Shown here one piece after another: positions 19,787 to 30,607 of a DNA stretch of 64,000 nucleotides. The notes below the pieces were generated by a model that worked only from the letters and a program-made list of their open reading frames with translations, ran no database searches and was not told the origin of the DNA. The translations under genes and the position numbers were made by a program. This stretch comes from Candolleomyces eurysporus (Eukaryota; Basidiomycota; Agaricomycetes; Agaricales; Psathyrellaceae): contig JANBPK010000807.1 in NCBI GenBank assembly GCA_027579435.1, positions 310,001 to 374,000 of the forward strand, given 5' to 3'. Every line of letters begins with the position of its first letter. Within the stretch, counting starts at the first letter, position 1.

Positions 19787-22700
19787 TCATTTTCCCGTTA
19801 TCTTGACTTCATCCTTCTCCAACTGCCTCCGGAGAACCTTCATCAAGGAGGTCTTCATCTCCCTCTCTGGAGCACTCTCGCCTTTACCGTCAGGGTCGCC
19901 AGCGACGGCTTCGTCCAATGCGAGTTTCGTTTCTCCCAACCGGAGCATCTCTTCCTCGATCGACCCTTTTGTAATGAGCTTGACGACATCCACGTCTCGT
20001 TTCTGACCAATTCGGTACGCTCGGTCTTGTGCTTGACGGTCGTTGTGAGGATTGAAATCCTGGTCGAACCTATTTCATTTTCAGTCAGTTAAGACCAGGA
20101 TTGCAGACATGGGAGTGGAAGACGAACATGATCACAACGGATGCCGCAGTTAGATTGATACCCATTCCGCCTGCTTTGGTGGACAGCAGGAATACAGGAA
20201 TGCTCTCATCTTCCGTGAACTCGTCGACTAGTGTCTGTCGGACGTCCACGGGAGTGGAACCCGTCAAGAGGAGGTATTTGGTTTGCCTGATTTTCAAAAC
20301 GGCTTGAATGATGTCGAGCACTTGAGTGAACTAGAGCGTCTCCGGTCAGCACAACTTCCGTGAATGAGGAGATGAACGGCAACCTACTTGAGAGAAAATA
20401 AGAATCTTCCTGTCTTCCTTTTGGTACTGTTCCAGTAACTTCAACAGGACGACGATCTTCCCAGCGTTCAGGTAGATATTTTCGTCCTTGAGGAATTTAC
20501 GGATCGACTGCGAACCCAATCAGCGCATGTTCGATCACCAAAAGAAGCCAATACTCACCCTATACGACTGACAGAAGACTTGTAGTTCCGCATCCGTCAT
20601 AACCGACATATCCTCTTTGACAATCTCGAAAAGAGCTCCACGCTTCTTGAAATCAGGTTCCTTTAACAGCTGCCGAGTGATCCCGCTCAAGTTGTCATCA
20701 GTGTACTGCGTCCTGAACAACATGGGATGAGAAGCAGCCTTTCTCAAATCCATTAGAACGTTCGAGCTGTTCTCCGAATACTTGTCCTTGGGTTTAACTT
20801 TCTTCTTCGCTTTACTCGAGGTACCAGTAGGGTCTGGGGTACCGCCTTCTGGGGTGTCTACTTCGGTTTCCAGGATGGTTTTTCTCGATCGTTGGAGGGC
20901 ATCGTCGTATATCGATCTCTGGAGCGCAGTCATTTCGCACCACTCGATTCTCTCAGACTTGTTAGGCAAGTCCTTCAAGACCTGGAAATTAAACGCCGAT
21001 GTTAGGACGAGCAGGATCAAGTTTCGCGTTTCATCTCACCTGGTCCTTTCGTCTCCTTAGAACAAAAGGCGTCATCATCCTCTTAGCTCGGGATATCCGT
21101 TCTTGGGACAGCAAGGACACCTTGGCATCTCCCTTTGCTTTGAAGATGGAATGAATGTTAACGAATTGATCCGCGAACTGCTCGGGCAGGATAAAGTTCA
21201 TGAGAGACTGGTGCACACATGTATCAGCGCCGTGCAATCGTACGTTTCAATCAACGGAACTTACAATCAACTCTTGCAAGTTATTCTGTAATGGTGTACC
21301 TGTCAAGAGCAACCTCCATGTCGACCCATATTTCAGGAGAGATTGATACCGCTGGGACTGGAAGTTTTTGAGGACGTGTCCTTCATCAAAGATCGAGCAC
21401 TGAGTACAACTGTCAGCCTACCAGGCTCATTGATCGGTTTCAAACATGACAACTCACATCCCAGTCGATCTTGCGGAAGAACTTCCGGTCACGATCATCT
21501 CCTTGCGCGAGATTATACGTCGTGATGAGAACTTCCCATCCTTCGCCCGTCCGACTTCTGGCTTTCATGGTCTCCGACAATGTCTGTCGAAGAGTGGGTC
21601 GTTCTTCCTTTCCGCCGTAATATGTTTGGACCTGGACCGCAGGTGCGAATCGAGCGAATTCTCGACACCAGTTCTCCAAAGTGGATGATCTGTGGGCGGG
21701 AAAATGAGACGAGAGGGATCAATCCCAGTGAACGATATGACTCACGGGACAACGATGAGATGAGGTCCTTTGCTTCCTTGTTCCTTCATGTGTGCAAGGA
21801 AACTGATGACCTGGATGGTCTTACCGAGCCCTGATAAGGATGCGTCAGTTATTAAAAGACGTGACGACTTCGCATGGATAGTTACCCATCTCATCGGCCA
21901 GAATGCAGCTCAATTTGCGACGATACAAAAGATTGAGCCAATTAACACCAAGAAGTTGATACTCCTTCAGCTGAATACCTTCCTTGATCAAAGAAGGCTG
22001 CTTGGAGAGGTAGCCCTTCACTCTCTTGTCCTTCCCTTTCGAAATCGACCGAAGACTGAGAGCGCCATCCTCGAGATCATCATTCCGAACTTCAGTCGAA
22101 GAGGATTTCTCATCCGTTGTTGACCATGCTGCGATAGCAGAGCGAAGGCTTGAGCCAATCCTCTCGCAGTCTTCGAGAATGGAATCAACGGATCCGTAGC
22201 CCCTGAAGATATCCACGCTGTCGTCGAATATTCTGGGGCTGAGACCAGCGGGACCTGCCTTCTTCTTGCCTTGTCCCAGCTTGGCGAACAAGTCGTCCTT
22301 TGAGGCGTAAGGGCGTTTGTCGATGATGACGTCGGCGTGATCAGAGGAACAACCTGCTCAGTCGTCAGTATGGTTGACTACAACGCAATATAGAGATGAG
22401 CGCCTACCCGTCAGCTCTTGCAATGCTGCCTTAGTCCGGGTGTTGAAATATTCCAGAACACGAGTCTCATACGAAGCCGCAACACGCGGCTTCTTGGTAT
22501 CCGGACCATCATCATCCTCAGACTCCTGTTCCGAGTCCGAATGCAACACCAGTCGNTTTCGACTTTTTCTGTCGAGCACCTGCAACAAACGGCGTCATTG
22601 GTGAGGCCGGAGAGGCGGCAGCAGCATTGTCGGGCGCAGCTTTCGATGTGGGAGGGGTGGACACTGAGACACCCGTCTCAAGAGCCAAACGATTAGCATA

Positions 22701-23755
22701 GATAGCTGACTGCTTTCCCTTCTCCCTGACAGCAGCCCTCTGTGCCTTGTTAGCATCGTCGATCTCCTTGACCCTCCCAACCTCCTTGTCGACTTCAGGC
22801 CTTGGGGTACCCACAACAGGTGACCAATTCCTATCCTGCAGGAACGCTTGCGCTTTGACCGGGTCCCCATTCGCCTGAATCCAGGCTGCAGTGACCCGGG
22901 CCTCAGATTGATCAGGATTCGTCATCTTGAACATGGTGAACTTCTCGGGTGACGGCAGGGATGGGGTGCGTGCCATAGCGGGTGATTCGCTCGGCCTCTC
23001 CCGCACCAACCGTGATTTAGAAGGCCCATCTTGAGTTGCAGAGGAAGGTTCGGGGAGAGCATCATNCTCGGAGAGCGACATGTCGGTGCTGCCAGTGGTA
23101 AGTCGCCGGCGTCGGCCTCCACCCCGGCTAATTTCTGGAGATGGCAGGTCACTGGCATCGTCGGCGTCGACTGAGGGTCCTCGGTTCTGTCGCTTTTTTG
23201 GTGGACCGTCTTCCTGCATGTTTGACCCTTCTACAGGTCGTGTTCTTCGTAGATTCGCATTATTTGGGGTAGCTTTCGACGTGAATGAGCTTGATGCGCT
23301 GAGTTGGTCATTGCCAAAGAAGCCGCGATTTTGCGCCCATGGTGGCGCATAGGGCTGGTCTGACGGACCAGCCAGACTAATGGGCATCGCAGGAAGTCCA
23401 TAAGTCTGCATTGTTTGGGCCTGCTGGTCGGGTCCCAGCGGGCTGGAGCTTGGAACGAGGACTCTGCCGAGAGGCGGGGTTGCGGGTGGGAAGTAGCGCG
23501 ACGAAACTGTTGCATCTCGGGATTGCGCTGGTGGGGTTGGGAAATGACTCTGGACATGCGAATTTGTTGCCAAATTACTGTGCGATGAGGAGCTCGATGC
23601 CTTGGAGTTTGCCTGTTTCTTTTTGAAACGTAGGTGTTCGAGAGCCTTCGTCTACAGAGTCCAAGTCGGACTTGTGGTTAGGTGGGCAGAAAAATTTGAT
23701 AATCACAGCACTTTTAACTGACCTTATTGGCCTGGACGTCTGCCCCAGACATCAT
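19787..23755 (-). CDS. FUN30: SNF2-family chromatin remodeller Fun30 (SMARCAD1/Etl1 type)
   Basis: Nuclear ATPase that slides nucleosomes, promotes DNA-end resection and supports heterochromatin. The start at 23755 gives [11 protein letters not shown], then an intron. A disordered Pro/Ser N-terminal region of about 300 residues follows. A UBA/CUE-like ubiquitin-binding stretch ([20 protein letters not shown]) comes next. The conserved pre-helicase segment is [18 protein letters not shown]. The ATPase core has [18 protein letters not shown], Walker A rebuilt as DEMGLGKT across the intron near 21830-21885, ITTYNLA, the family-specific DEGH box ([13 protein letters not shown]), [20 protein letters not shown] and RRRKDQV. 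The helicase C-terminal lobe has [12 protein letters not shown] and ends VKITGK. Ns at 23066 and 22556 lie in the exon upstream of the core. At 23066 the frame is kept (codon NAT). At 22556 the frame continues only if the N is ignored. Confidence 0.95.
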
Positions 23756-25390
23756 CTTCTAGACGGTGAAGAATGTCCAGAGAGTATTCAAGAATTGAAG
23801 CCAGAGATGAGGCCTCGTTGTGGAGGATGATGGCGGTAGGGAAGTGTAACAATGCCTAACAGCTGGGCTGTTGCTTCTTACGTCGGAGAGTCAATTATTG
23901 TGGCACAGGAATGTGCTGGGGTCAGGCTATTGATTAAACAACGTATCCACATGAAGTATATACACAATGGTAATATGAAATGAAGGTAAGGTCGAAGAAA
24001 CCTTGCGAATATAAGGCCAAGAGAATATTGTGAGGGCTCCGTGGCCTAGGACCAGCTGACGCGGACCGATTGTCAACTGCGAACTAATCCACCTACCAGC
24101 AAGCAACATAAACAGCATCGGGATCTACCTTCAATGGTCCTAAAGGGTGCAATAACGAGGGTCCATAGGCTGTCAATGATGCCACCCTCCACAGAAAAAT
24201 GACCCGTAGCGACTCAGAGATGCACGTCAACAATGAGCAAAACAATAGTCCGAGTCCAAGTCGAAAGCAAACGTGTAAGAAGGGGAAACAACGTACCAAG
24301 TCGGAGGACAGGCGCGACACTCGAGAACCGATGGAAGCGATGGGTAAAACTTGGGTATTCCATTCATTCATTCAATATCGTAGAGTCTAGGGAAGAAATC
24401 GACGCGAGACAATGATCCAGAACACTGCTATTCGCGTATTAGTAGAGAACGCACACACCAAAACTGTGTCCTACAGACACACGCCCAAGTATGCCCCGGC
24501 TCGAAACAAGAGAGGCAGGTCACAGAAGTAACAAACATGACTGCGTTGCGGAGTGTTGGTCAGGGATTCACGGTCAGAGGCTCCACGGAAAGTGAGGAGG
24601 GGTGGTGAGGGAAAGACGTCTGTCGGGCTGAATAGCAATCATCATGCATGTTGCAAACGGATTATACCCCTGCTGAGAGGTTGCCCTATCCAATTCAAGT
24701 AGAGGAACTTCACAGGGAAAAATCAGATTAATAAGGGCCAAATGGCGGCGCAGGATGGCAGCTATTGGTGAAGCAAGGCGCCTTCCGACTCTCCCCGATG
24801 GGGTAGGGGGGATGCAACAGTAACCAAAAGTCATGCATTGAGTCAAAGAAAGAGAGAGAAACCTTGCGAAGGGCCATCGCACAGCGCGAGGTCGCTGAGT
24901 CTCTGTTGAATTGAGGTCAGGCGTGCACGAAGTTGACAAAATGAGTGTTCGGGGCGAACATTCATCACAGTGTGCGCTCGGCCAGAGGAAACAGAAAATT
25001 TCCTGTCAAGAACCAAAAGACTCCTCGAAGTAGATGACCTCCTAGTAGGAGGTCGACCTAAGCCCTGCTACATCGACCGACGGAGAATTGTCGCCGAATA
25101 GGCCAAGAGGGCCAAAAAAGGGTCGCTGGGGTGGAAAGAGAAGGAGATGGTGGTGGTTGAGGTGCAAGAGAGGTTTTCAAACGCCGCAACTCAGCCAGGA
25201 ACTTGAGCACTGTTGACCCTTGTTGTCATCGCACGTGGGGCCTGGGCACTGCTTCATGATGGTGATCACGGTCTCCAGCGCCCAGTGAGTGGGCGAGGAC
25301 GTCACCCTTTGATTCTGGAACTGCGCCGCAGGACAACAGCAACCTCGGCGGCGAACACACTTCTTGTCTCCCAACCACCATCTCACAGCA
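23756..25390. other. Long divergent intergenic region between FUN30 and a carrier-like gene
   Basis: About 1.6 kb with no gene I can support. Minus-strand open stretches at 24093-24371 and 24574-24939 exist, but neither resembles a known family or shows a coherent set of splice sites. A 19-base perfect palindrome with central G lies at 25036-25054. The last 150 bases before 25391 are probably the promoter of the carrier-like gene. Confidence 0.5.
25036..25054. promoter_or_regulatory. 19-nt palindrome, candidate dimeric factor site
   Basis: GACCTCCTA, central G, then TAGGAGGTC: nine perfectly paired bases on each side, inside an imperfect palindrome of about 30 bases (TAGAT...GACCTA ends). 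It lies about 340 bases upstream of the carrier-like start codon. Whether a protein binds it is inference. Confidence 0.35.
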
Positions 25391-26647
25391 ATGGCCTCCC
25401 TGGGCTTTTTCGGTATTGTGTTCCTCTTCGTCACCCTCGCCATCTCTCTTGCAATTGTCATCCCCTTCTCTGGTGTTCTCGTCCGATTTCGAGCGAACTT
25501 CAACCCCAAAGGCCTCCGTCTCGATGAGGAAGGAAGCACATCTCCCCCAACTGGACCTGTGGTCAAATCCTACTTGGCCATGTTCCAGAGAGTGTATAGA
25601 ATTGAGGTATGCCTCCCAACAGCCCTTAGCGCTTGATGAACATTGGACCCACCTTTTGTCATTTCTGCAGGGATGGCCGGGTCTTTACAAGGGCTTGAGT
25701 AAGCCATCTGTAACCTGATGCTTTGTTGTGCCTTTTCTCATGTGTCGTCCGCAGTGCCTACTGCCTTAAGCACCTTCGCAGTCACCGTATTCGTGCTTGC
25801 CGTTTTCGATCCAGAAAAGCCTCGGCGTCATTCCAAGTATGCTGCCCCTGACACGGGCATCCTGGTAATGAGATCTACACCAAACTTGGGTACTGATCTG
25901 ACTTCGAGATTTAGGGTACCTTGGTCTACAGCATTCTGATGCTCCTTGTCTCTCTTCCCGCGACTATATTGACGTACCGGTACGCATTCAGTCGTGAAAG
26001 CATCTAGTCATCTTCTCTAAAACTTGGAACGTGCGTTAGGGCGATAACGACGCCCGTTAAGCTGGGCTACTTCAACGGGTTGCGTGCTCTCCGAATTTTA
26101 CTCACTCCAACCGAACGCCGCCGCCCATGGATACTCTATCTGACACCTGGCCTCATGGCAGCTGAGATCTTGCACATTACAGTCATTGTGCTCGCTTTAG
26201 GTCCTCTGCGGCGACTATTATTGCCATCTCTTCGCGACTCCTCAGGTTTCAAGGAATTGTCAGCTGTAAAGGTGGCAATCTACACAATTGTTGCCATCGC
26301 TTGCACTGCCATCCTGACACCTTTGGAAGTGATCACTACTCGTCTTGTGATCCAGAGAAACCACGCATCGGCTGAGTACAACTCTGTTCAGCAAGAGGTC
26401 GAAGGGGATAGTGAGACCCAAGAAGAATACGGCAACGAGGAAGAGGTAATCGGGTATGTGAATGTTATCTGTCTTCTCCTTCGTCATTTGACTCGATCAC
26501 TTCGCATTCAGACTCAGAGAGGAAGGCGATCCCTACTTGGGATTGGTCGATTGCGCCAAACGAATCATCGACGAGGAAGGATTGAGCACCCTGTATCGTG
26601 CTTGGTGGCTCACCCTTTTTGGAATCTGGGCCAATGCCTTCGTATAG
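25391..26647 (+). CDS. Divergent mitochondrial carrier (SLC25) family protein
   Basis: Three degenerate carrier repeats can be seen after splicing. Repeat 1 has PFSGVLVRFRANF in place of the usual PxDxxKxRxQ helix, then the matched half YRIEGWPGLYKGLMPTAL. Repeat 2 has ITTPVKLGYFNGLRALR and PWILYLTPGLMAAEILH. Repeat 3 is closest to consensus: LTPLEVITTRLVIQRN and IIDEEGLSTLYRAWWLTLFG, ending IWANAFV. The N-terminus starts directly in a hydrophobic helix (MASLGFFGIVFLFVTLAISLAIVI). The loss of the acidic and basic salt-bridge residues in the first repeat is unusual for an active transporter. It resembles non-transporting relatives such as Ugo1/SLC25A46, which act in outer-membrane dynamics, but I cannot assign it to them. 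Four or five short introns. Isolated from other genes by large gaps on both sides. Confidence 0.75.
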
Positions 26648-26761
26648 ATTAAGTATCGTTCGTCTGATATGCATATCTACTCCCACCTACAGCTCATTTC
26701 GCGCTTGTAGCAGACTGTACCAATATCTTCGTATCTAATTCAGGTTATCGGCATTTCTGAA

Positions 26762-27022
26762 TTAACACTCCGTCGTTGCTTTACCATGTCCCATCAAACC
26801 TGCATATGTGATATGACCATGTTCACATTGCTGGATAAGCCTTACAGCATGTTTTCTGTCAGCTGAGTCTCCCGAACTGTTTCTTTTTAAAACATACAGT
26901 CCTTCTCGATCTGAATCTAACATCTCACCGGCCCTAGAAAGCATCCGACAATATGTCGTGGTCGTCAGCAGTTGCAGATTCACGAACTGGGCTTCAAGCT
27001 TCTCCTCGTCCCATTGGTAGGT
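26762..27022 (-). pseudogene. Possible decayed gene fragment
   Basis: A minus-strand frame open from 27022 down to the stop at 26762 reads like real protein (YQWDEEKLEAQFVNLQLL, then GLYVLKRNSSGDSADRKHA and CEHGHITYAGLMGHGK). An in-frame stop lies just upstream, there is no credible start, and I could not join it to an upstream exon. It may be the last exon of a lost gene or a chance open frame. No family recognised. Confidence 0.25.
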
Positions 27023-27790
27023 TCAGGCTGTCTAGCTCCTCATTGGTGCCACACCCGCTTTTACGACACGTTCGAACTTAAGGCGCAATGCCCATAACGT
27101 TACTTCGAGGACGACCTTTTCTGCAATTCAATATGTGATTGGTTGCGATAGAAAACGTACCCGGGTATCTCCCTTTCACCCCAGTTGGACAGCCTGAGTC
27201 TGGAGGCCTGAACCAGATATCATTTGTTCTGCATCAGAGAAGCACGACTGACCCCTAAACCCGGCAGATGTCATATGCGATATTTCTTTGAACGCAGGCC
27301 GTGTACGCGGTGGAAGGTGGCTCGGGGGCAACTAATGACCTTCAGGCGCATTCTTCAAATCTGTTTTTACGTTGGTTTACTAACCTTTCAGCCGTCGCGC
27401 TCGAGGGCATCGGATATAAGCCCTTCAATGAGACATACCGGCGGCGAAAGCAAGCCTTACCGCAACAATCAGATTTGCCGTAGGCATCTTTAGAGTTCAT
27501 CACTGCTCCTTGTTATCGAGCGGGTTGGTCCAGGTATGGAATCTGTTGGGTAAATATCTTTTCTCCCGATATGAGCCAATGACGCCATGAACTTATGGGG
27601 TCCATCCGAACCTCAGGGTGATCAAAACGTTTGCGAGATCCCCTTTCTCCTCGTATCTCAACGTAATATCGGACAGAGCAGGCCATACCCGAGAGACTGG
27701 GAGATGCACTTGAAGTCCAAGTAGGTGGTCCTATTTTCTCGACTATCAACTCTATCGCCCGGCAACCATTGATTGACAATTAGCGCTGGG

Positions 27791-27826
27791 AGGGTGCAAC
27801 AGGGTGTAACAGGGTGCAAACAGGGT
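27791..27826. repeat. Short tandem repeat, 10-nt unit
   Basis: Three imperfect copies of AGGGTGCAAC followed by a partial fourth copy. The unit varies at one or two positions. Minisatellite-like, in non-coding DNA. Confidence 0.7.
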
Positions 27827-28069
27827 ATTCTTTGAAGCCCGAGCGGCCGCGAAGATAGTACCGTGCACTGTCAAGGTTTTCTTGCCGAGGGGGTTTCTAA
27901 ATCCGATAGACGTATACGAGGACTATCTCTCATATTTCTCCAATTCATTCTCGCTTCGACAGGATAAATTACCCTTTTTAGGAGCAACGCTAACTCATAC
28001 AGGTTGGAAAACTCGCAAGCCAATCAGGAACTTGCCACTACCAGTGGCTAGATTTGATAGTGGCGGCAC

Positions 28070-28106
28070 CCGACTCGGCAAGGTCTCTCGTAGACCTCCG
28101 AGTCGG
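28070..28106. repeat. Hairpin-forming inverted repeat, 15-bp stem
   Basis: CCGACTCGG, a 2-nt bulge CA, AGGTCT, loop CTCGT, then AGACCT and CCGAGTCGG pair to form a 15-bp GC-rich stem with a five-base loop. A second small hairpin (GCCACT-ACC-AGTGGC, 28034-28048) lies 21 bases upstream. No gene overlaps. Confidence 0.75.
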
Positions 28107-28677
28107 ATGTAAGTACAAACCTTCCGAAGTCCGGGGTCACCGTTAACTCTCATCAGCTCTTTCATCTAGGACTCACAGGCCGATTTCACCATAAACCAGT
28201 GTGTTCCTGACCTAACTGCGCGAAGTACGTACATCACCGACCATTTCCTGGCGCAAATTTTGTTCCTAATAACCTTCACTAAGTTGCCCTTTCTAACAGG
28301 CCCTGCATCCGTTGACCGCTTTACTTTCACATGAAGGTATTACAACAGTGACGGGCCAAAGACGCGAGCGCTGATGTTCAGAATCTTTCTTTTCGGGATA
28401 TTCTAGGTGACCAAATGTGACAGGTGCAGCCTCATATGGGATAACCGCCAACGTTTTGGGAGGGAATAATTCCCATAAGTATTGTATCGCATCTCGTTCC
28501 TATTCGCACGGATTTAAAGCAGCCTACTTTAGTTTGCATCAAACACTCCGATTGACAGCGTTACTACACTCACTTACATGGCCATCTATCTTCGGTGCGC
28601 CAAGAGATCGGAATTCTACAAATACCGTTCATCTAACTACTTGTTGTCCCTTCCTAGACCTACTCCGCTCCTCAGAT

Positions 28678-30200
28678 ATGTCGCCCAGTACTTCGGAAGT
28701 GAGCGCTCGGAAGCGACGAAACGAGTCGCAGGGTGAAAACCCTGCATCCAAGCCTCCTGCAGAGGGGGATCATCGCAAAAAGTGGCTATCAACTCTCATT
28801 TACCCTTGCCGCCGGCAACTGATTCTTCAACAACAGAAGGCGAAACAGGACGACACAATCATGCTTGAACTGTCATACATCGAAGAGAATGGTGAGCTGT
28901 CCAAAGTCTCAGAGTCTTCCATAGTTTCTCAATCCATTCATGCACAGTGTGATCGTAAACGACCTGCCTGTGCTCGCTGCACCCAGCTGGGCTTGGTGCG
29001 CAAAGTCATTGCTTGTTCAACAGACGAACCTCATTCTAGTCAAACAGACTGGACTCTGCGTTTACGAGGTCGATGACCCAAACCAACGCGCTGACGCTCA
29101 AGATGAGACAGCCAGACTGATATCTCGCGTCGCCGAGCTGGAAACCGTAATTCGCGAGGTAAATGCGCGACTGCGCGTTCACTGTCTCTCATGACATTAA
29201 TAAGACGCTGACAGCCATCTTGTATCGCAGCTGAAGAATAAACCGCATCCGCGATGGCTTCAATCAGGGGGTCAACTACTCGGGGAAATGTCGCCTGATG
29301 CATGGCCTCAACGGTCTCACCACCGTGTGGCCAGTGAAGGAGGCTCTCTTTCGGGTTCTTCTTCCTTGCCATCCAGCCCTGCAGCCTCTGATGATCACAG
29401 AGACCGGTCGCCATTTCAACAGACTCACTTACCCTCATGTTCAAGATCTGTCATGAAGGGCGCCAATGTATACCCGTCCATTGGCGGTGAGATCCAATCT
29501 CCCCACTCCCCATTCTGCCAGTCCCCACAGAGCTCTACCCCTTCCCCGTTATTGCGCACCCCAGTGGACGAGTACTCACGGCTATCGCATGATGGCATTT
29601 CGGTAGGAATGCCCTCTGATTACGATCTGTCCGCGATGCTCTTGTCATACCCATCTATCATGGGCCCTGATGAGTGCATGGCCATTTCTAAAAATGCCCC
29701 GGGGGAATATCCTCACCGCGCTCTCGCGGAGCCATACTACTGCGGTTGTGCCGAAGAGACGGGTACCTACAACGTCCTCCTTGAACTGTCTCTTCGGCTT
29801 AGAAAGTCGGCGAACATGTTGTCAAGAATTCCTGCACACCATTCTGGACCAGGAAACGGTTGCTCGCTGCATCGACGAATTTTCGAATTGGACAAATATG
29901 TTTCGTGAGTTCCATTCTTATCTATCTCGAAAGAAATAGCTGCTAACGGACCGAACCTCCAGCAACCTCCTAGGAAACGTGGCGCCTCCACTTGATCAAG
30001 TACAGACCCAGACGAATGATATCTCTCAACGGTTCGTAAACCAGGGATATGGAGCTGGTGCACCAGTGGGACACCTGTCACTGAACAACAGCCCCATTTC
30101 GTCGTTGGTGAATGGTGTTTCATCTTGGGATATTTCACAGCATTCGTCTCCACCATCTCATGAGGCCTTTATGAGATGGGAATCACCGACAAGGTCGTGA
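28678..30200 (+). CDS. Zn(II)2Cys6 DNA-binding transcription factor
   Basis: Exons 28678-28781, 28837-28891, 28948-28995, 29048-29158, 29231-29904 and 29963-30200 join in frame to 409 residues. The cluster is split over three exons and reads SCLNCHTSKRMCDRKRPACARC, TQLGLTGL and C, giving spacing C-x2-C-x6-C-x6-C-x2-C-x8-C. VYEVDDPNQ and a short coiled coil (ETARLISRVAELETVIREV) follow, as in Gal4-type proteins. The rest is Ser/Pro-rich and disordered, except for a helical segment YNVLLELSLRLRKSANMLSR. It lacks the large Fungal_trans domain found in the second Zn2Cys6 protein of this window. Target genes cannot be inferred. The start ATG at 28678 precedes a basic region (SARKRRNESQG) leading into the cluster. 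Confidence 0.88.
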
Positions 30201-30607
30201 TTTTCTGTCATCTTCCTCCACTCCTTTACTCGTCTGCTTCTATATATAGATACGACCTATTTTTCTGAGCTCACGACCTGGGTAATGAGCGAAGATATGG
30301 ATACCTGGTTCTAGATTTTTTAGATTATGGCGTGGAACGTCAGCTCGTTTTTATGCACTCTGCGTTTATTGGCTTGTATTTAGGACCTTTGACCTATTTA
30401 TGGATTTCACTCGTTCAAGACCAAGGTTGGCTGAGTACCGTCTGGAGAAGGCGAACGACTGGGGCCGTCGGCATCGTCAGCGGCCGATCAAAATTTAGAC
30501 TCAGGTGACTCCGACTTTCCAGATTTTTCGGGAAGGAGTCTGGGACGTGATGAGGCGCGCGTTCAGTCATTTCCGTCATAAAACATCCTTGACGTTGAAC
30601 CTTCACC
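30201..30607. other. Intergenic, Zn2Cys6 gene to U2AF1
   Basis: About 400 bases; T-rich 3' UTR-like sequence, then a probable U2AF1 promoter. No gene or RNA feature recognised. Confidence 0.4.

Larger units (their letters stand above)
26648..28677. other. Gene-poor 2-kb segment with repeats and a hairpin
   Basis: No intact gene is supportable. Contents: a possible gene remnant on the minus strand (26762-27022), a minus-strand stretch near 27510-27780 where two frames alternate between coding-like text and stops, a 10-nt tandem repeat (27791-27826), two neighbouring inverted repeats (28034-28048 and 28070-28106), and the probable promoter of the Zn2Cys6 gene after about 28400. Confidence 0.5.

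Noticed and set aside
24093..24939. Minus-strand open frames in the FUN30/carrier gap
   Set aside because: Hydrophobic patches look protein-like, but there is no consistent exon chain, start or family match.
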